This document shows, in pieces, positions 1 to 10,782 of a stretch of 64,000 nt of DNA. The position numbers and the translations under genes were made by a program. The stretch is from the NCBI GenBank assembly GCA_025201845.1, contig MU603936.1, positions 224,411 to 288,410 on the forward strand, in the 5' to 3' direction. Below the pieces are notes generated by a model. That model had not been told where the DNA came from, searched no databases, and saw nothing but the letters and a program-made list of their open reading frames with translations. The number at the start of each line of letters is the position of its first letter. Position 1 is the first letter of the stretch. The DNA is from Martensiomyces pterosporus. Lineage: Eukaryota; Kickxellomycota; Kickxellomycetes; Kickxellales; Kickxellaceae.

Positions 1-1675
1 TCTCTGCTTTCCTCCACCCAGCACTTGGCCTCGTATGTGAGGCGATGCATACATAGGCTCTTGGCCCTCTCCTCCCTTCTTTCTTTGGCTTTGCACTCGC
101 TTTAATATTGCTTCTGTTGTTCGCTTGTTCTGTTGTTGCGGTTGGCGACGGTAAGGTATGCGCTGCTCTTGCTGCCTATGTTTTTGTTCAATGGCTTGCT
201 GATGACGTTAAACACCAGACGGGCGGACATTAATGGGGATGCGAGGCTTCTTCGGAAACCAAAAGTGGCCGCTCGTTCAATTACCATTGAGCGAGCTGGA
301 CTGCGTGTCTTACACGTGTTGATTGTCTGTATTTCATTCTGAAGCACAACATAAATGCCATAGTGTACAACATGTATGTGCGTATGCCTCTGATCAGGCC
401 CTTATAGCTAACTGGGATCACAGCTGATTTGTTTCGGTATTATGTGTTTGGCTTGGTTTGTAGATACAGGAGACACCAGGGCACTGGAATGTCGCATCGC
501 CGTTGCATTCTTCTCATAGTGTTCTTACTGCATGTATAGTAAATAGACAATGTTTATACCATCGTGGCTTTGCATTTGTCTGTTGATTCCGAGTCTTTTC
601 AAAGATGGAAAATGGGTGCAGCGGCCTGTGAATGCCTTGTAGCTATTCCTCAGAGCGGATTCTTTCCGAATCCTACGTCACAGTGCATTTCGTGGATGGC
701 TTCGGGCTTCGGCTTTGAGCATAGCCAAAGGAAAAGGTGACTGGGAATCACATTTGCTGCCTGCTGTGCCAGCAAGCGTGGTGAACATCGAAGGCTGTGT
801 GCTTCTACGGTACCGACGCCCTCATCGCTGCCGCCTCCTCGGGCCTATCAGTAGAGGAGGGTGCGATCCTGCTGGACGAGTGGCAGCGGCGCACTTGGCG
901 ATTGGCACAAAAGACACCGGCAGCAAGACGACACCACAACCACCACAACACCGCTGTAGGCGAACTGTCCCGCCAGCCCTCCCCTCTATCATATCCTCTT
1001 TCCGTGCATCTCCAATACCATGTGCGCGATGCCAGACAAACAATGCTGCTGACACTCATTTCCACTACCCTCCCGCCGTCCCTCCTCGTCGCCGCCGCCA
1101 GCACCACTGGCATCATCAGCATCTGCTGTCCATCCAGTTTTCCTAGTGACTCTTCTTCTGCAGCGGCCAGTGAGAAGCGCGTTTTTTTTGTTTGCGACAG
1201 CAAAGGTGCTGGGCGTGTTTGTGTGTGGGAGGAAGGGTGCAGCAGCCCGGTATCGATTAATGAACTGGGTTGCTGCTGCCGCTGCCCAGGTGTTCAGCTG
1301 ATTTCTTCTCCTGCCAATTTCTGCTGTTCACTGTATCTGCAAAAGGCAGCTGCATCGATTGCATCGATTGTCATGCATCCGAGGGCAGGTCCATGCTCAT
1401 AACCAATTCGCCCTTGCTCGCACCTCTCCCCTCCCACGCTCACACATGCGCAAGCACAAACACAAACACGCGCAAAAGGCAGCAGCAGCTGTGGGTGATG
1501 GCCGAGTCCCAACAAAGCACCACCTGCCACGAGCCGCGGAAATTTGTCGTTTTTCACACACAAGCAGAAGAGAATGGTGTAGCGAATGTGCTGGGCATGT
1601 GCGCTATGCGTGGAAAATGCACGCAGCAAGAGAAAACGGCCGGGCTCGTAAACAGTGGTGTGATGGGTGCTGACA

Positions 1676-1682
1676 GTGGGAA
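1676..1682 (+). promoter_or_regulatory. GTGGGAA, possible CSL-type site
   Basis: An exact GTGGGAA, the core of the CSL binding sequence, about 1.75 kb upstream of the CSL start codon. The base before it is A, so it is not the full C/T-GTGGGAA consensus. It may be chance. Confidence 0.2.
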
Positions 1683-2229
1683 AAGCAAAGAACATGTCAG
1701 CGATGTCACAAGGCCCTGCTGCTCCTCCCCATGCCATTTAATTTTGTCCTTGACTGGGGACAGCACATAAAAGGAGGGCTATCTGGTGCCTTGCCAAGCA
1801 CGAAGGCACAGAATCGGGGGCTGGATGTAGGATGCGCAATGTCGGCGGTGGCGATGGTGGACGGTGCGGCGACTTGTTTCGGGCAACAAGTAGATGGGGG
1901 ATGGAAGTGGCCCCCGGTTTGTGGCTATGGAGGCCAACCTAGGGGTTCTGTGTGCTTGCATATCCACAACAGCAGCTGCGTGCCGCTGCTGCCTGGTGCT
2001 TTCATTGAACGCCAAGGTTGCATCCGGCTTTGCTATCTGAGCTGAATGGCTTGGCTTGTGCGAATTGCCTCCTCCACGCACAGCATAGACAGCTTGCGCC
2101 TTTATTATCCGGAGCCAAGGGGTGCGCTGGCCGAGCAGCTCTCCCTCGCTCGCACGGAGCAGCAGGTTCTAGCCTGTGGTAGCGCGGTGGTGGCCTGGCA
2201 GCACGGATTGGGCAGCACAGTCAGGGAGC

Positions 2230-2237
2230 CGTGGGAA
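2230..2237 (+). promoter_or_regulatory. CGTGGGAA, canonical CSL-type site
   Basis: An exact match to the metazoan and fungal CSL consensus (C/T)GTGGGAA, about 1.2 kb upstream of a gene that itself encodes a CSL protein. A third GTGGGAA core lies on the minus strand at 3097-3103. Binding is inferred, not shown. Confidence 0.3.
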
Positions 2238-2559
2238 ACTGGCTCAAGCAGCAGACGCAATGCGTGTGGGTCTCCCAATAGGGACGCCGAGCAAGCAGCT
2301 CCCCTCTCTGGAGTGGCAGGGATGTGGTGGTGGCAATTGCAATAATAGCTGCTGTAAGCAGCTGTGGGATTTGGAGAGCGAGGTTTTGTAGGGGGATTGG
2401 CAGCACAGGCATCTGCTTCTCCCGCTCTGCAGCTGCGAGAGACGAAAACCTTTGGGTTGGGCCAAAGAAAGCCTGTTTTCTGTGCAGCCTGTCTGCGCGC
2501 CCAGCATATGCCCACAAAGATACTTATAGTAGTCCTGGCGCCCTCACTTGGAGGAGCGC

Positions 2560-3400
2560 CCTTTTTCTCCTTCACCTTTTTCTTCTGGTACCGCTGCCTT
2601 CTCACCTTTTTTTGTTGTTATTTTATTCATCTTTGCCTTGGCTCTGTTCGGCTTTTTTCTCTTTGGCGCTTAGGCCCTCTCAGCTTTCTCTTTGTTCCTA
2701 TTCCAGGCTATTATCGGCCATTCTAAGCCATTTTGCCCAGCTTGTTTTTGTTCAGCTACCCGCTCTATCGCTTTCACTGACGCTCCCCTCACCCAGCACT
2801 ACACTGCACACAACCAGGTACTTGGAGGTCTCCAAGCACACACATCCGCCTTTATATTTGTCTACATACAACTGAGTGTTCGTTGTAGCGGCACAGGCAA
2901 TACACAGACACGCATCTTGGAAGGTTTTGAGGTGCGGATGAGCAAAAGTACGTCTTTGCAACGACAGCCTTTTACACGTCTGCGAACACACCAGCCCTCT
3001 AGTCAGCAGCAGCAACAGCACTTGCTGTACTAGTGCGTGCCTACACCCACACCCACACCCACACCCACACCCTTTCCACCATTGTTTGTTACAAGGTTCC
3101 CACCCTTGCCTTTTTGCTGCTACTTTCTATATTTTCTCTTTATTCAACCTCCCCCCTTTTCTACTCTCACGACCAGCCCACCAACCCTCCCAAGCGTCTC
3201 ACTATCCCAAGCTCAAAGAAAATATTTTCTCCACTATCACACGCCACTTTATCCCATCCTCTTCTGCTTGACTGGTAGAGCACTCTTCAAAGTTTGCCTG
3301 CTATCCTCTTCGTCCTCTCTTTCCCTTTAATACCCCGTTTTCTCTCGTTCTTATTTTCCACCACAGCACAGCAGTCGACGCCCGCACCTGCATATCTCTT
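2560..3400 (+). promoter_or_regulatory. pyrimidine-rich leader of the CSL gene
   Basis: The coding strand is dominated by C and T in long runs just before the CSL ORF. Similar coding-strand CT-rich blocks precede the homeobox gene (minus strand, about 15430-15930) and exportin-T (about 40185-40400). Such blocks commonly mark fungal core promoters and transcription start zones. The exact start site cannot be seen. Confidence 0.4.
3043..3072 (+). repeat. ACACCC hexamer microsatellite, 5 copies
   Basis: Five perfect tandem copies of ACACCC inside the pyrimidine-rich CSL leader. Confidence 0.9.
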
Positions 3401-3429
3401 TGGAGTAGCCACAACAGCACAGTCATTTC

Positions 3430-5813
3430 ATGAGCCACTCGCACTTCCACCGCGATCTGAGGCGTTCTGGCCTGCCCGACTGCGTACCCGATAGCCGCAG
3501 CAATGGTAGAGTGAGCAACAGGCTTGCAAGCAGCACCGCATCCGCAGGCCCAACCATAAGCAGCAGCGACAGCAACAGAAACACCAACCTTAGGAATGGC
3601 AGGTATGGCGCTGCCTACAATAGAAACACGCACAACGCGCAGCCTGCTAGACGGTATTCGCCGAGTGCCACAACTGGCAACAGCTCATTCTACGAAACGT
3701 ACTATACCGACTCTATCATGAGTGGCGGAGCTGGCGCTGGTCATGGCTATGGTCATGGCTATGGCCATGGCGTTGGTTTTGGTGTTGGCAGCGACGGCGG
3801 CAGCAGTAGCAGGACGATGATAGGCAATAGCAGCAATGCCAGCTACAGTCACAGCAGCCACACCTACCACTACAGCGGCAGTGGAGCAACCAATGGGAAC
3901 AATGTCAACCACAGCGATACTGACAAAGGCGCTGCCTTCCAGAATTGCCCGTCCCCCTATTCCCACGCTTCGTCCTCGTCGCTGCCAGTGTACTCGGCGT
4001 CAAATGACCCATTTGTGAAGACAGACAACAGGCTCAAGGAGGAGTACTCGAGAAAGATCCACTGCTACATTTCGGAGGCACAAGAGGACGGCATCATGCC
4101 TTCCGACGACTTCCTTCCGCCAGTGCTGCCGTCCTTTACAGCTCTGCCTTCCGAGCAGGAGCTGCCTTTCTGGCGTCCTCCGCCAGTGCTGCAGCGCGAC
4201 CCCCACTACAACCATGCAGCACCCTCCGCTCTCTTCCAGCCCTCCGTCCTCGCTCGGAGAACACCCGAGGCTGCTTCGCCTCAGATTCAGCGCTCGTCCA
4301 TATTCCACCAGCATATCCCGGCCCCAATCGCCTCGCCCCAGCCTGCTACTGCTCCCTCACCCCCTTCTGCCTCCCAAGCCCCGGCAGCGGTTGGTGCGGG
4401 ACGACGGGATAATAGAAACAGAGGCACTCGTGAAAACAACCCAATTGTAGACAGAGAGCGCGGCTCTGACTCCTTCTCTTCAGCTTCTCTGTCTTCTGCG
4501 TCCCCTCCCTCTGCTGTTTTGCCTGCTCTTCATAACCCTCATCAGTACCACCACCACAACTACCACCACCACCACCAGCAGCAGCAGCAGCATCAATCTC
4601 AGCATTTGCATCCACCACGTCATACTGGCCCGTCGCGCACTCTTCCAAGCATTGCTATGCCCACGATAAACTCCCTGCTTTCTGCATCTGCTCCTCAATC
4701 GCAAACTGCCACTGCGCTGCCTTCCATTCGCTCACTCACAAGCAGCAGCAGAAACAACGCATCAAGCACTGTCTCCCGCCGCATGCCTGGCGTTGCTGCG
4801 TTCTCTCAGCGTGTTCGGCCGTTTGATTTTGGCAGCGACAACAATGGCGAGGGGCTGGCAGCAGACGACGGCGAGGATGATGATGAGGACGACGACGACG
4901 ACGAGGTCGCCGCTACGGGCAGAGCATATGGCGGCATCCTGCGCCCTCGCGCCAGCCATGCCCCACCGCCGGGCGGCGGCGATATGAAGCTGCCACCCAT
5001 CAACTTCCAGCACGGCAGCGGCCCCTCACCAGCCGAGACGATGCATCGGCCCGTGATGTCGCCTCCAGCCCACTTTGTGCCGCCGCTTGCAAAGTTGCGT
5101 GAGCCCATGTCCATATCGTCATTGGTCGGCGCGCCCGCACCAGAAAACACACCGACCAGCTCGACCCCAGCCCATCCCGCAGATATAGTGCAGGGCGACA
5201 AAAGAGCAAGCGCCCTCATGGGTAGCGTCAGCCTGCCCAGAATCTCAACCATTGCGCCATCCGTCTCTGAGAAGAAGAATGCGTCTGCGCCTCTGCGCCC
5301 GGCGTCGCAGCTGCATCGTTCAATTCACCCAGCAATTGCCTCTCCCACAGCCACCAACTGCCCAACGGCAGCAGCCACCAGCGGCACTGTCGCCAGCATG
5401 GGTATGCCGCCCAAGGGCGAGCGAAAGCGCTCGTATGACGTGGCCGATGCCGCCATGTCGCTTCGCAAGATGGCGCGGACAGAGCCGCCGGCCTTGTTTG
5501 CACCCGGTGCCAACTCGGGCTCGCTGGTTCCAGTTTCTTCCTCGTGCTCGCTGAGCTCGTCGCCGCCATCGTCATCCACCACTGCTGCGTCGCCTCCGCC
5601 ATCCCTTTGCAGGACCAACCAGGTGGTGATTACCTGCTACCATGCCTCCGTCGCGCAGAAGTCGTATGGCGGAGAGAAGCGGTTCCTCTGCCCACCGCCG
5701 GCTGTGCTGATGCACGGAGATGGATACAGCGCCCGTGTAGCACACCATTCGCCCATGCTGCTGTCTGTGGTGACCGATGCTGGCTCTGCTGGCAAGGGCA
5801 CTCTACCGCAAAG

Positions 5814-5851
<38 letters not shown>

Positions 5852-7269
5852 CCTCCTCGAAGGGTGGAGATGCCCGGCCGTCATCCAGCGCACACGCGCC
5901 GCTCGAGTGCCAGACCTCTTTTAACGAGCGCAATGTCGCGCTGTTCAAGAGTCTGCATGTGACGGGCATGCAAAAGGCAAAGAGCTTCCGGCTGCGTCTG
6001 GATCTACTGACGCCTTCTGGAGCCAGCGGGCAGATGTATGGCCACGACCACAGGCCTTGGCAGGCACCCGAGGTGTATGCGTCGCTCGAGTCGGACCCGG
6101 TTGCGATCATCTCCAAGCCCAGCAAGAAGACGGCAAAGGCGCGCAACCAATCGTCATGCATCCGTGCAGGCTCGCTTATCTCGCTGTTCAACCGCATCAA
6201 CTCGCAGACCTTCCGTACAAAGTACCTCAACGTCGACCACAACACCAACAGATGGGTAGCACAGAGCCACAACTGGTCGCCATTGGAGGTGGTGGTTGTG
6301 TCGGCTAGCGGTGGGGCTGCCCATGGCCAGCAGCCTGGGCAGAAGCAGCACAGTGCAAATGGCGGGCCGCTGTACTACGGGTCCGAGATCGTGCTCGTTG
6401 AGTCCCGACGAAACTTCCGGTCGCCGCCGATGATCATTCACAAGGTTGAGCGGGGAAGACTCGTCGAGAACGCATGCTCGCCTGTCAGCCAGATGCAAAA
6501 GGTTGCACTGCAGCTCAAGCCAACCGTGAGCGGCGAGGTGCCGAGGTTCCTGAAGGCCGATGTTGGGCACTACAGCCCGATGGGTGGCGACGCCAGTACG
6601 CATGTGCGCTTTGACGACCCGGATGGGTCCCCGGAGCTGACGTTTGAGGCCATCGAGGGAACCCGGATGACCAGGTCTCGCCCTCGCGACGCGCCGTTTG
6701 AGGAGGCGAACCTTGACCTCGACGACTTCTTCTGCTGGACCATTGTTGGCATCTCTGGGTTCAGCTACTCGTACTCGATCCCTGCCGAGCAACCAAAGGC
6801 GGCTGACAGCCAGGGAATGTCCTTGCACCGCCCCCAGCCCGCAGCGATCTGCAACATCAATCCCATGCCGCGTGTTGTGTCCAAGCCGACCATCAGCAGG
6901 AACACTGTGCAGCTGAGTATGTGCGGGTTTGACCCATCGACCATGAAGCTGCTGCTCAACGAGTCTCCTCTCGGCGTCAGCGCTTGTGGCGGCGGACCAG
7001 GGAAGCTGCAGCGACACCACCACCACATGCAGCAGCAGCCTCCTCCTGCGGCAGCCAAGACGGTGGGAAACGCTGCTGGCAGAGGCGCTGCAAGCGCTGC
7101 AAGGGACGAGGCGTGCGACCAGTTTGTTGCTTACTTGCCCGAGCCCGTGAAGCCGGGGCTGCTGTACATCAGACGGGCAGATGGCGTCCTCTACAGCACA
7201 AAGTGGAGAGTGCAATGGGATGCAGCGTCGAATGGCGCCGAGGTTGTGCCTTGCAACCTCGGTGTTTGA
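3430..7269 (+). CDS. CSL (CBF1/Su(H)/LAG-1) family transcription factor
   Basis: A single-exon ORF of 1279 aa. The diagnostic DNA-contact segment begins near residue 732: VVITCYH, AQKSYGGEKR, then FLCPPP, close to the KSYGNEKRFFCPPP stretch of metazoan RBPJ. A long low-complexity insertion with a Gln run (about 5818-5847) follows, then AKSFRLRL. The beta-trefoil domain lies at about 888-957 (AIISKPSKKTAKAR, CIRAGSLISLFNRINSQT, NWSPLEVVVV). The C-terminal Rel-like/IPT domain is at about 1157-1277 and ends in PGLLYIRRADGVLYS and a Trp-rich strand. The first 700 residues are Ser/Pro/His-rich, with an Asp/Glu run near 4860-4905. CSL proteins bind (C/T)GTGGGAA in the nucleus; fungi lack Notch, and the yeast members (S. 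pombe Cbf11/Cbf12) act in adhesion, cell cycle and lipid genes. The ATG at 3430 is the first in frame. Long insertions in the Rel-N domain are typical of fungal members. Confidence 0.93.
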
Positions 7270-7691
7270 GTCAAATGCAGCTGTGGAAAAACAAAATAAA
7301 CTGGAGCACTTTGGTACATCCTATTTCTAGCCCCTTTCTGGCTTCATTTCTCTATATACACATGACCAGATGCACCCAGAAAACAGCGTCGAGGCTGCCA
7401 ATACTGTGGACAGGGTGTGGCCCTGAAGTGCAGCCGCAGACCACTTGCCGGCTTCATGAGTGGAGGCCACTGTTGTGCACCAACCAAGCAAGCGAGGGTG
7501 CTAAGGCTTGCTATGGCTGTGATGCTGACTCGGCGAGTCGAGCCAGCTGCAGCGGTAGAGGCGAGGGCAGAAAGCAGAACTGAAAATTTTCTTTTGCTTG
7601 CCAGCCTTTTCTGCTTTCCCAGCTCGCTCAGTTAGAATTGCCAGCAGCTTGCTTGTTATCGCTTTTTCTCCTGTATATTGTGGTTGCAAAT
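7270..7691. other. spacer between CSL and IPI3 genes
   Basis: 422 bp holding the CSL 3' end (AATAAA at about 7295) and the IPI3 promoter. An ATG-less run of open frame just before 7692 is leader, not coding. No other element was seen. Confidence 0.6.
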
Positions 7692-9188
7692 ATGTTTACA
7701 GAGATCGTTGCTGTCGGAACAAAGAGCGGCATCCAGGTGTATGATCTGCGGCGGGGCACCAAGCTGGCACAGAGCCTGGGGGTCAGCGTTGAGGGGCGGC
7801 AGGGGTTCAGCCTGAGCGATACTTGGGTGGTGGCTGTGAACGAGAAGAAGCCCGTCGGCCATGTATACATGCTTAACCGCGGAGACACAGGGGCCAAATT
7901 CGTGTTTCCGTTCCCTGAGGAGATATCGTGCGTGCATTCGCTGAGCGGCGGCAAGTACCTGGCAGCAGGCGCAAGGTCCGGGCGCATTCTTGTGTGGGCC
8001 ACTGCGTCGGGGAGGCTGTTGAGGGCGTGGGATGGACATTACGGAGCGGTGACATCGTTGACAAGTGGCGAGGGCGTGCTGGTATCTGGCGGTGAGGACG
8101 CTGCTGTGCACATGTGGATGCTCTCGCAGGCTCTCGACAGTTCGGCGACTGGGGGCTCGGCAGTGACGCCGGTTGTCTCTTTGAGCGAGCACACAATGCC
8201 CGTCACCGCAGTGTGTGTCTCGCTTGCGGGCTTGTTGGCTGGCAGGGGGAGAGTATATACTGCGAGCAGGGATCATACATGCAAGCAGTGGCGGGTGCGT
8301 GTGGAGCACGATGGCGAGAAGTATGTGGGGCGGGCTGAGCTGCTGGCCACGCTTCTTTACCCCGCAATGGTCAGCGACATTGCAGTAGACAAGGGCGAGA
8401 CGCGTGTGTTTGCCGCCACAGCAGCTGGGCTGTTCCAGACAAACCTGTATGCGTACAGAAAGGCCAATGCAGAGGAGCTTCAGAGTGCAGCTCCAGAGAT
8501 GGTGGCTCTTGGCGGAACGAGCGATGCAGTTATCTCCGAGGGCCATATCCAGTACCCTACGGCCGAGTCCGATTTAATAGCTGTGGAGCTTAGCTTCGAT
8601 GGCTCGCTCCTCGTGTCCGCGGCCCGTGAAGCAGGTGTTCGCGTGTGGGACACTGCAAGCCGCCAGTGCGTGCGGACAATTAGCGATAAGCAGGTGGACT
8701 CTGGCGTCACGCAGCTGTTTGCCCGTTTGGCGCCCCCGCAGCTTGGCGGCCCCACAGCCACATCAAATGTCGGGCTGCGGCGGCCAGAGGTGCTCAGCGA
8801 GCAGGCTGTTGCGCCAAAGATCTCGTCGATCAGCTTTTCTCCGCTACAGAGGCTCGCTCAGCAGCCTGGTGCGCAGGCAGGTTCAGAGAAGCAGGCGGCC
8901 ACGGCATTTGAGGCGTCAGTGAAGACCAAGCTAGCGGGTACGCTTGAGGACATGGATCGGTTCGACATGCTATTGAACAGAGACTCGCCGTACGGAGAGA
9001 CCTCGCGGGGCGACGCCCGCTTGCTTGCAGACCTGCGTCCTGCTGATGGGTCGGCAGAGAGGCAGGTCGCCGATCTTTTGCAGCAGGTCGAGAGGCTGCA
9101 GAGACACCACGCACGCACGCGTCGGTTGAACGACGAGCTGTACCAGGGCGCCGTCACTGAATGGCTCAACTCGCGCCAAAAGCAATAG
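7692..9188 (+). CDS. Ipi3/WDR18, WD40 subunit of the Rix1 pre-60S complex
   Basis: 498 aa, single exon. The ATG at 7692 (MFTEIVAVGTKSG) is chosen because homologues begin here; the open frame upstream to 7638 has only a non-ATG start and a hydrophobic, leader-like translation. WD40 repeats are visible throughout: GIQVYDLRRG, GRILVWATASGRLLRAWDGH, GGEDAAVHMW, RVYTASRDHTCKQW and AAREAGVRVWDTASRQCVRTI. The C-terminus is a short helical segment (DLLQQVERLQRHHARTRRLN) like that of WDR18. In yeast Ipi3 works with Rix1, Ipi1 and the AAA protein Rea1 in ITS2 processing and nuclear release of pre-60S particles, and is also linked to replication licensing. Family assignment rests on the N-terminal wording, length and C-terminal helix; a generic WD40 protein is the alternative. 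Confidence 0.85.
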   Translation: MFTEIVAVGTKSGIQVYDLRRGTKLAQSLGVSVEGRQGFSLSDTWVVAVNEKKPVGHVYMLNRGDTGAKFVFPFPEEISCVHSLSGGKYLAAGARSGRILVWATASGRLLRAWDGHYGAVTSLTSGEGVLVSGGEDAAVHMWMLSQALDSSATGGSAVTPVVSLSEHTMPVTAVCVSLAGLLAGRGRVYTASRDHTCKQWRVRVEHDGEKYVGRAELLATLLYPAMVSDIAVDKGETRVFAATAAGLFQTNLYAYRKANAEELQSAAPEMVALGGTSDAVISEGHIQYPTAESDLIAVELSFDGSLLVSAAREAGVRVWDTASRQCVRTISDKQVDSGVTQLFARLAPPQLGGPTATSNVGLRRPEVLSEQAVAPKISSISFSPLQRLAQQPGAQAGSEKQAATAFEASVKTKLAGTLEDMDRFDMLLNRDSPYGETSRGDARLLADLRPADGSAERQVADLLQQVERLQRHHARTRRLNDELYQGAVTEWLNSRQKQ

Positions 9189-9592
9189 CTGTCTCTTTCT
9201 TTTTCGTCCATCGCCGCCGCCTAGAATTGCTTCTTTACGCCTTGTCTCGCACACCTGTCACAGCCACGCCTATATGCAAAAGCTGGGTTTGCTGCCGCAT
9301 GAAAAAAAAACGCGGGCTGGGGCTAGCTGGGTATGACGTGTTGAAAATGCGTGGGGCATGCCCAAACCGCGCTTCCGCTCTCAAAACACGGCTGTCGCCC
9401 TGGCTATTCTTGTGCTGCCTTTCTCCTTTCGCGTCTAAATTTGGTGTTCTTTTTGTGCTCCATTCTGCTTCAGTGTCAGCCATAGTGGCATTTCTATCGG
9501 CTGTCTGCCACCAATCTAAGAGCCGTGCGCACAACAGTATATACCAGAGAGAAGCATCTGCTGAATCAGCCCGAGGAATAAGCACAAGAGAA
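9189..9592. other. spacer between IPI3 and CHS5
   Basis: 404 bp with no coding signal; presumed IPI3 3' end and CHS5 promoter. A TATA-like AGTATATAC lies at about 9538-9546, some 50 bp before the CHS5 ATG. Confidence 0.5.
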
Positions 9593-10510
9593 ATGACACA
9601 GACAAGCTCGGCGCAGTTTACAGTTGGCAAGCTAGATGCTGGCATGGTAAGTCTTGCTGTGTGTTTCCCGGGCCTTTGGTTAAGATAGTTTGGGCAAGAG
9701 CCGCGTCCACCTGCCATTCCGACTAACCGTGGTCGGCCGCGCTTTCACACATACGCATTCCTTCTGGTACCTTAGGCGATGCTGCTGACGGAGGACTACC
9801 AGCTTATCGAGTTTCCCTCGGTTCTTTTGCCCAAGGGCGTGGCGCTAGGCTCAGTGGTCAACATCGACGTAAGACGAGACAAGGACACCGAGAAGAAGCA
9901 GCGCAGCGAGTTCCGTGAACTGCAAGAGAACATCCTCTTGGACTTTGGCACAAAACAGCCCAAGGCGCCAGTGATCCGTATTGGGCATGTGACGCAGACC
10001 TGGGTGGTGCTGGAGTGGGAGCCCCTGGACCTGGCGTCAGCCGAACTCCGGTCGCTCCACCTGTACCGCGACGGCCAGCGGCTGTCACAGGCTATGCCGA
10101 CCACGGTTGAGGCGGCGAATAGCACCAGGGCGGTGAAGATCACCGGGTTGGACGTCGACCACCAGTACGAGTTCAAGCTTGAGATGCGCACGTCGGCTGG
10201 CAAGCTCTTCTCCAACGTGATTACGCCCAAGACCCACTCGCTGGACAACCTCAGCGGCGTGTGCGTTTGCTTCGGCGAATGCGAGTCCCTTGAGGAAGTG
10301 GAGAACTTGAAGCAGGCAGTCAAGAGAATCGGTGCCTCGTGGACCGATCGTATGTCGCTCAACGTCACCCACTTTATTGCCCGGTACAAGTCTGGGCCTC
10401 AGTGCGACGAGGCTGTGCACTACAACATCCCTGTTGTCAACCCAGGCTGGCTACTTGCTTGCGAGGCCAACAGCAAGCTCCAGCCTGCAATCAAGTTCTA
10501 CCTGGAGTAG
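9593..10510 (+). CDS. Chs5-type exomer core protein, short form
   Basis: Two exons: 9593-9646 (18 codons) and 9776-10510, with a 129-nt phase-0 intron (GTAAGT...CTTAG, CTAAC branch site near 9722). Splicing joins FTVGKLDAGM to AMLLTEDYQLIEFPS, the characteristic Chs5 N-terminus, so the internal ATG at 9779 is not the start. The 262-aa product has the N-terminal dimerisation helix, an FN3 domain at about 80-165 (TWVVLEWEPLDL, YEFKLEMRTSAG) and a BRCT domain at about 172-260 (VCVCFGE, WTDRMSLNVTHFIA, PVVNPGWLLACE). Chs5 scaffolds exomer, which carries chitin synthase III and other cargo from the trans-Golgi network to the surface. Yeast Chs5 is 671 aa with a long Lys-rich tail; here the protein stops just after the BRCT fold, so only the Arf1- and ChAP-binding core is kept. 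Convergent with the homeobox gene, 272 bp apart. Confidence 0.92.
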
Positions 10511-10782
10511 AAGCCGCATTTACAGCCGTTTTCTTCTTCTCCTGCTCGTTTGCCTATTTTATGCAGTCCCATCACCTCCAGCCACGCCCCATCTCCGCAG
10601 GCATTTGCTTTCGCGTGCTCGTGAGAAGGACGCGTGTGCTGTGCTGTGCTGCGTGCGAGTGCGAACGGCTTTAATACCGAAACAGTCAAGGAAGAGAAGG
10701 AGGGAAGGAAAAGGATGCTACAGGGTGGAGTTTTGGAAAATAGAGGCTGCTTGTGCCGCTGCAAGTGACGGGCGGTGGTTTT

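Larger units (their letters stand above)
1..3429. other. gene-poor region upstream of the CSL gene
   Basis: No ORF here resembles a known protein. A short GC-rich plus-strand stretch at about 791-940 has a coding-like codon pattern (residues such as Asp-Glu-Trp-Gln-Arg-Arg) but no start, no clear splice acceptor and no family, so it is not called. The rest looks like a long promoter and leader for the CSL gene: from about 2560 to 3400 the plus strand is strongly pyrimidine-rich, as in many fungal core promoters. Confidence 0.5.

Noticed and set aside
6154..7215. 353-aa minus-strand ORF inside the CSL gene
   Set aside because: It is antisense to the conserved beta-trefoil and C-terminal domains of CSL and shows no domain of its own.
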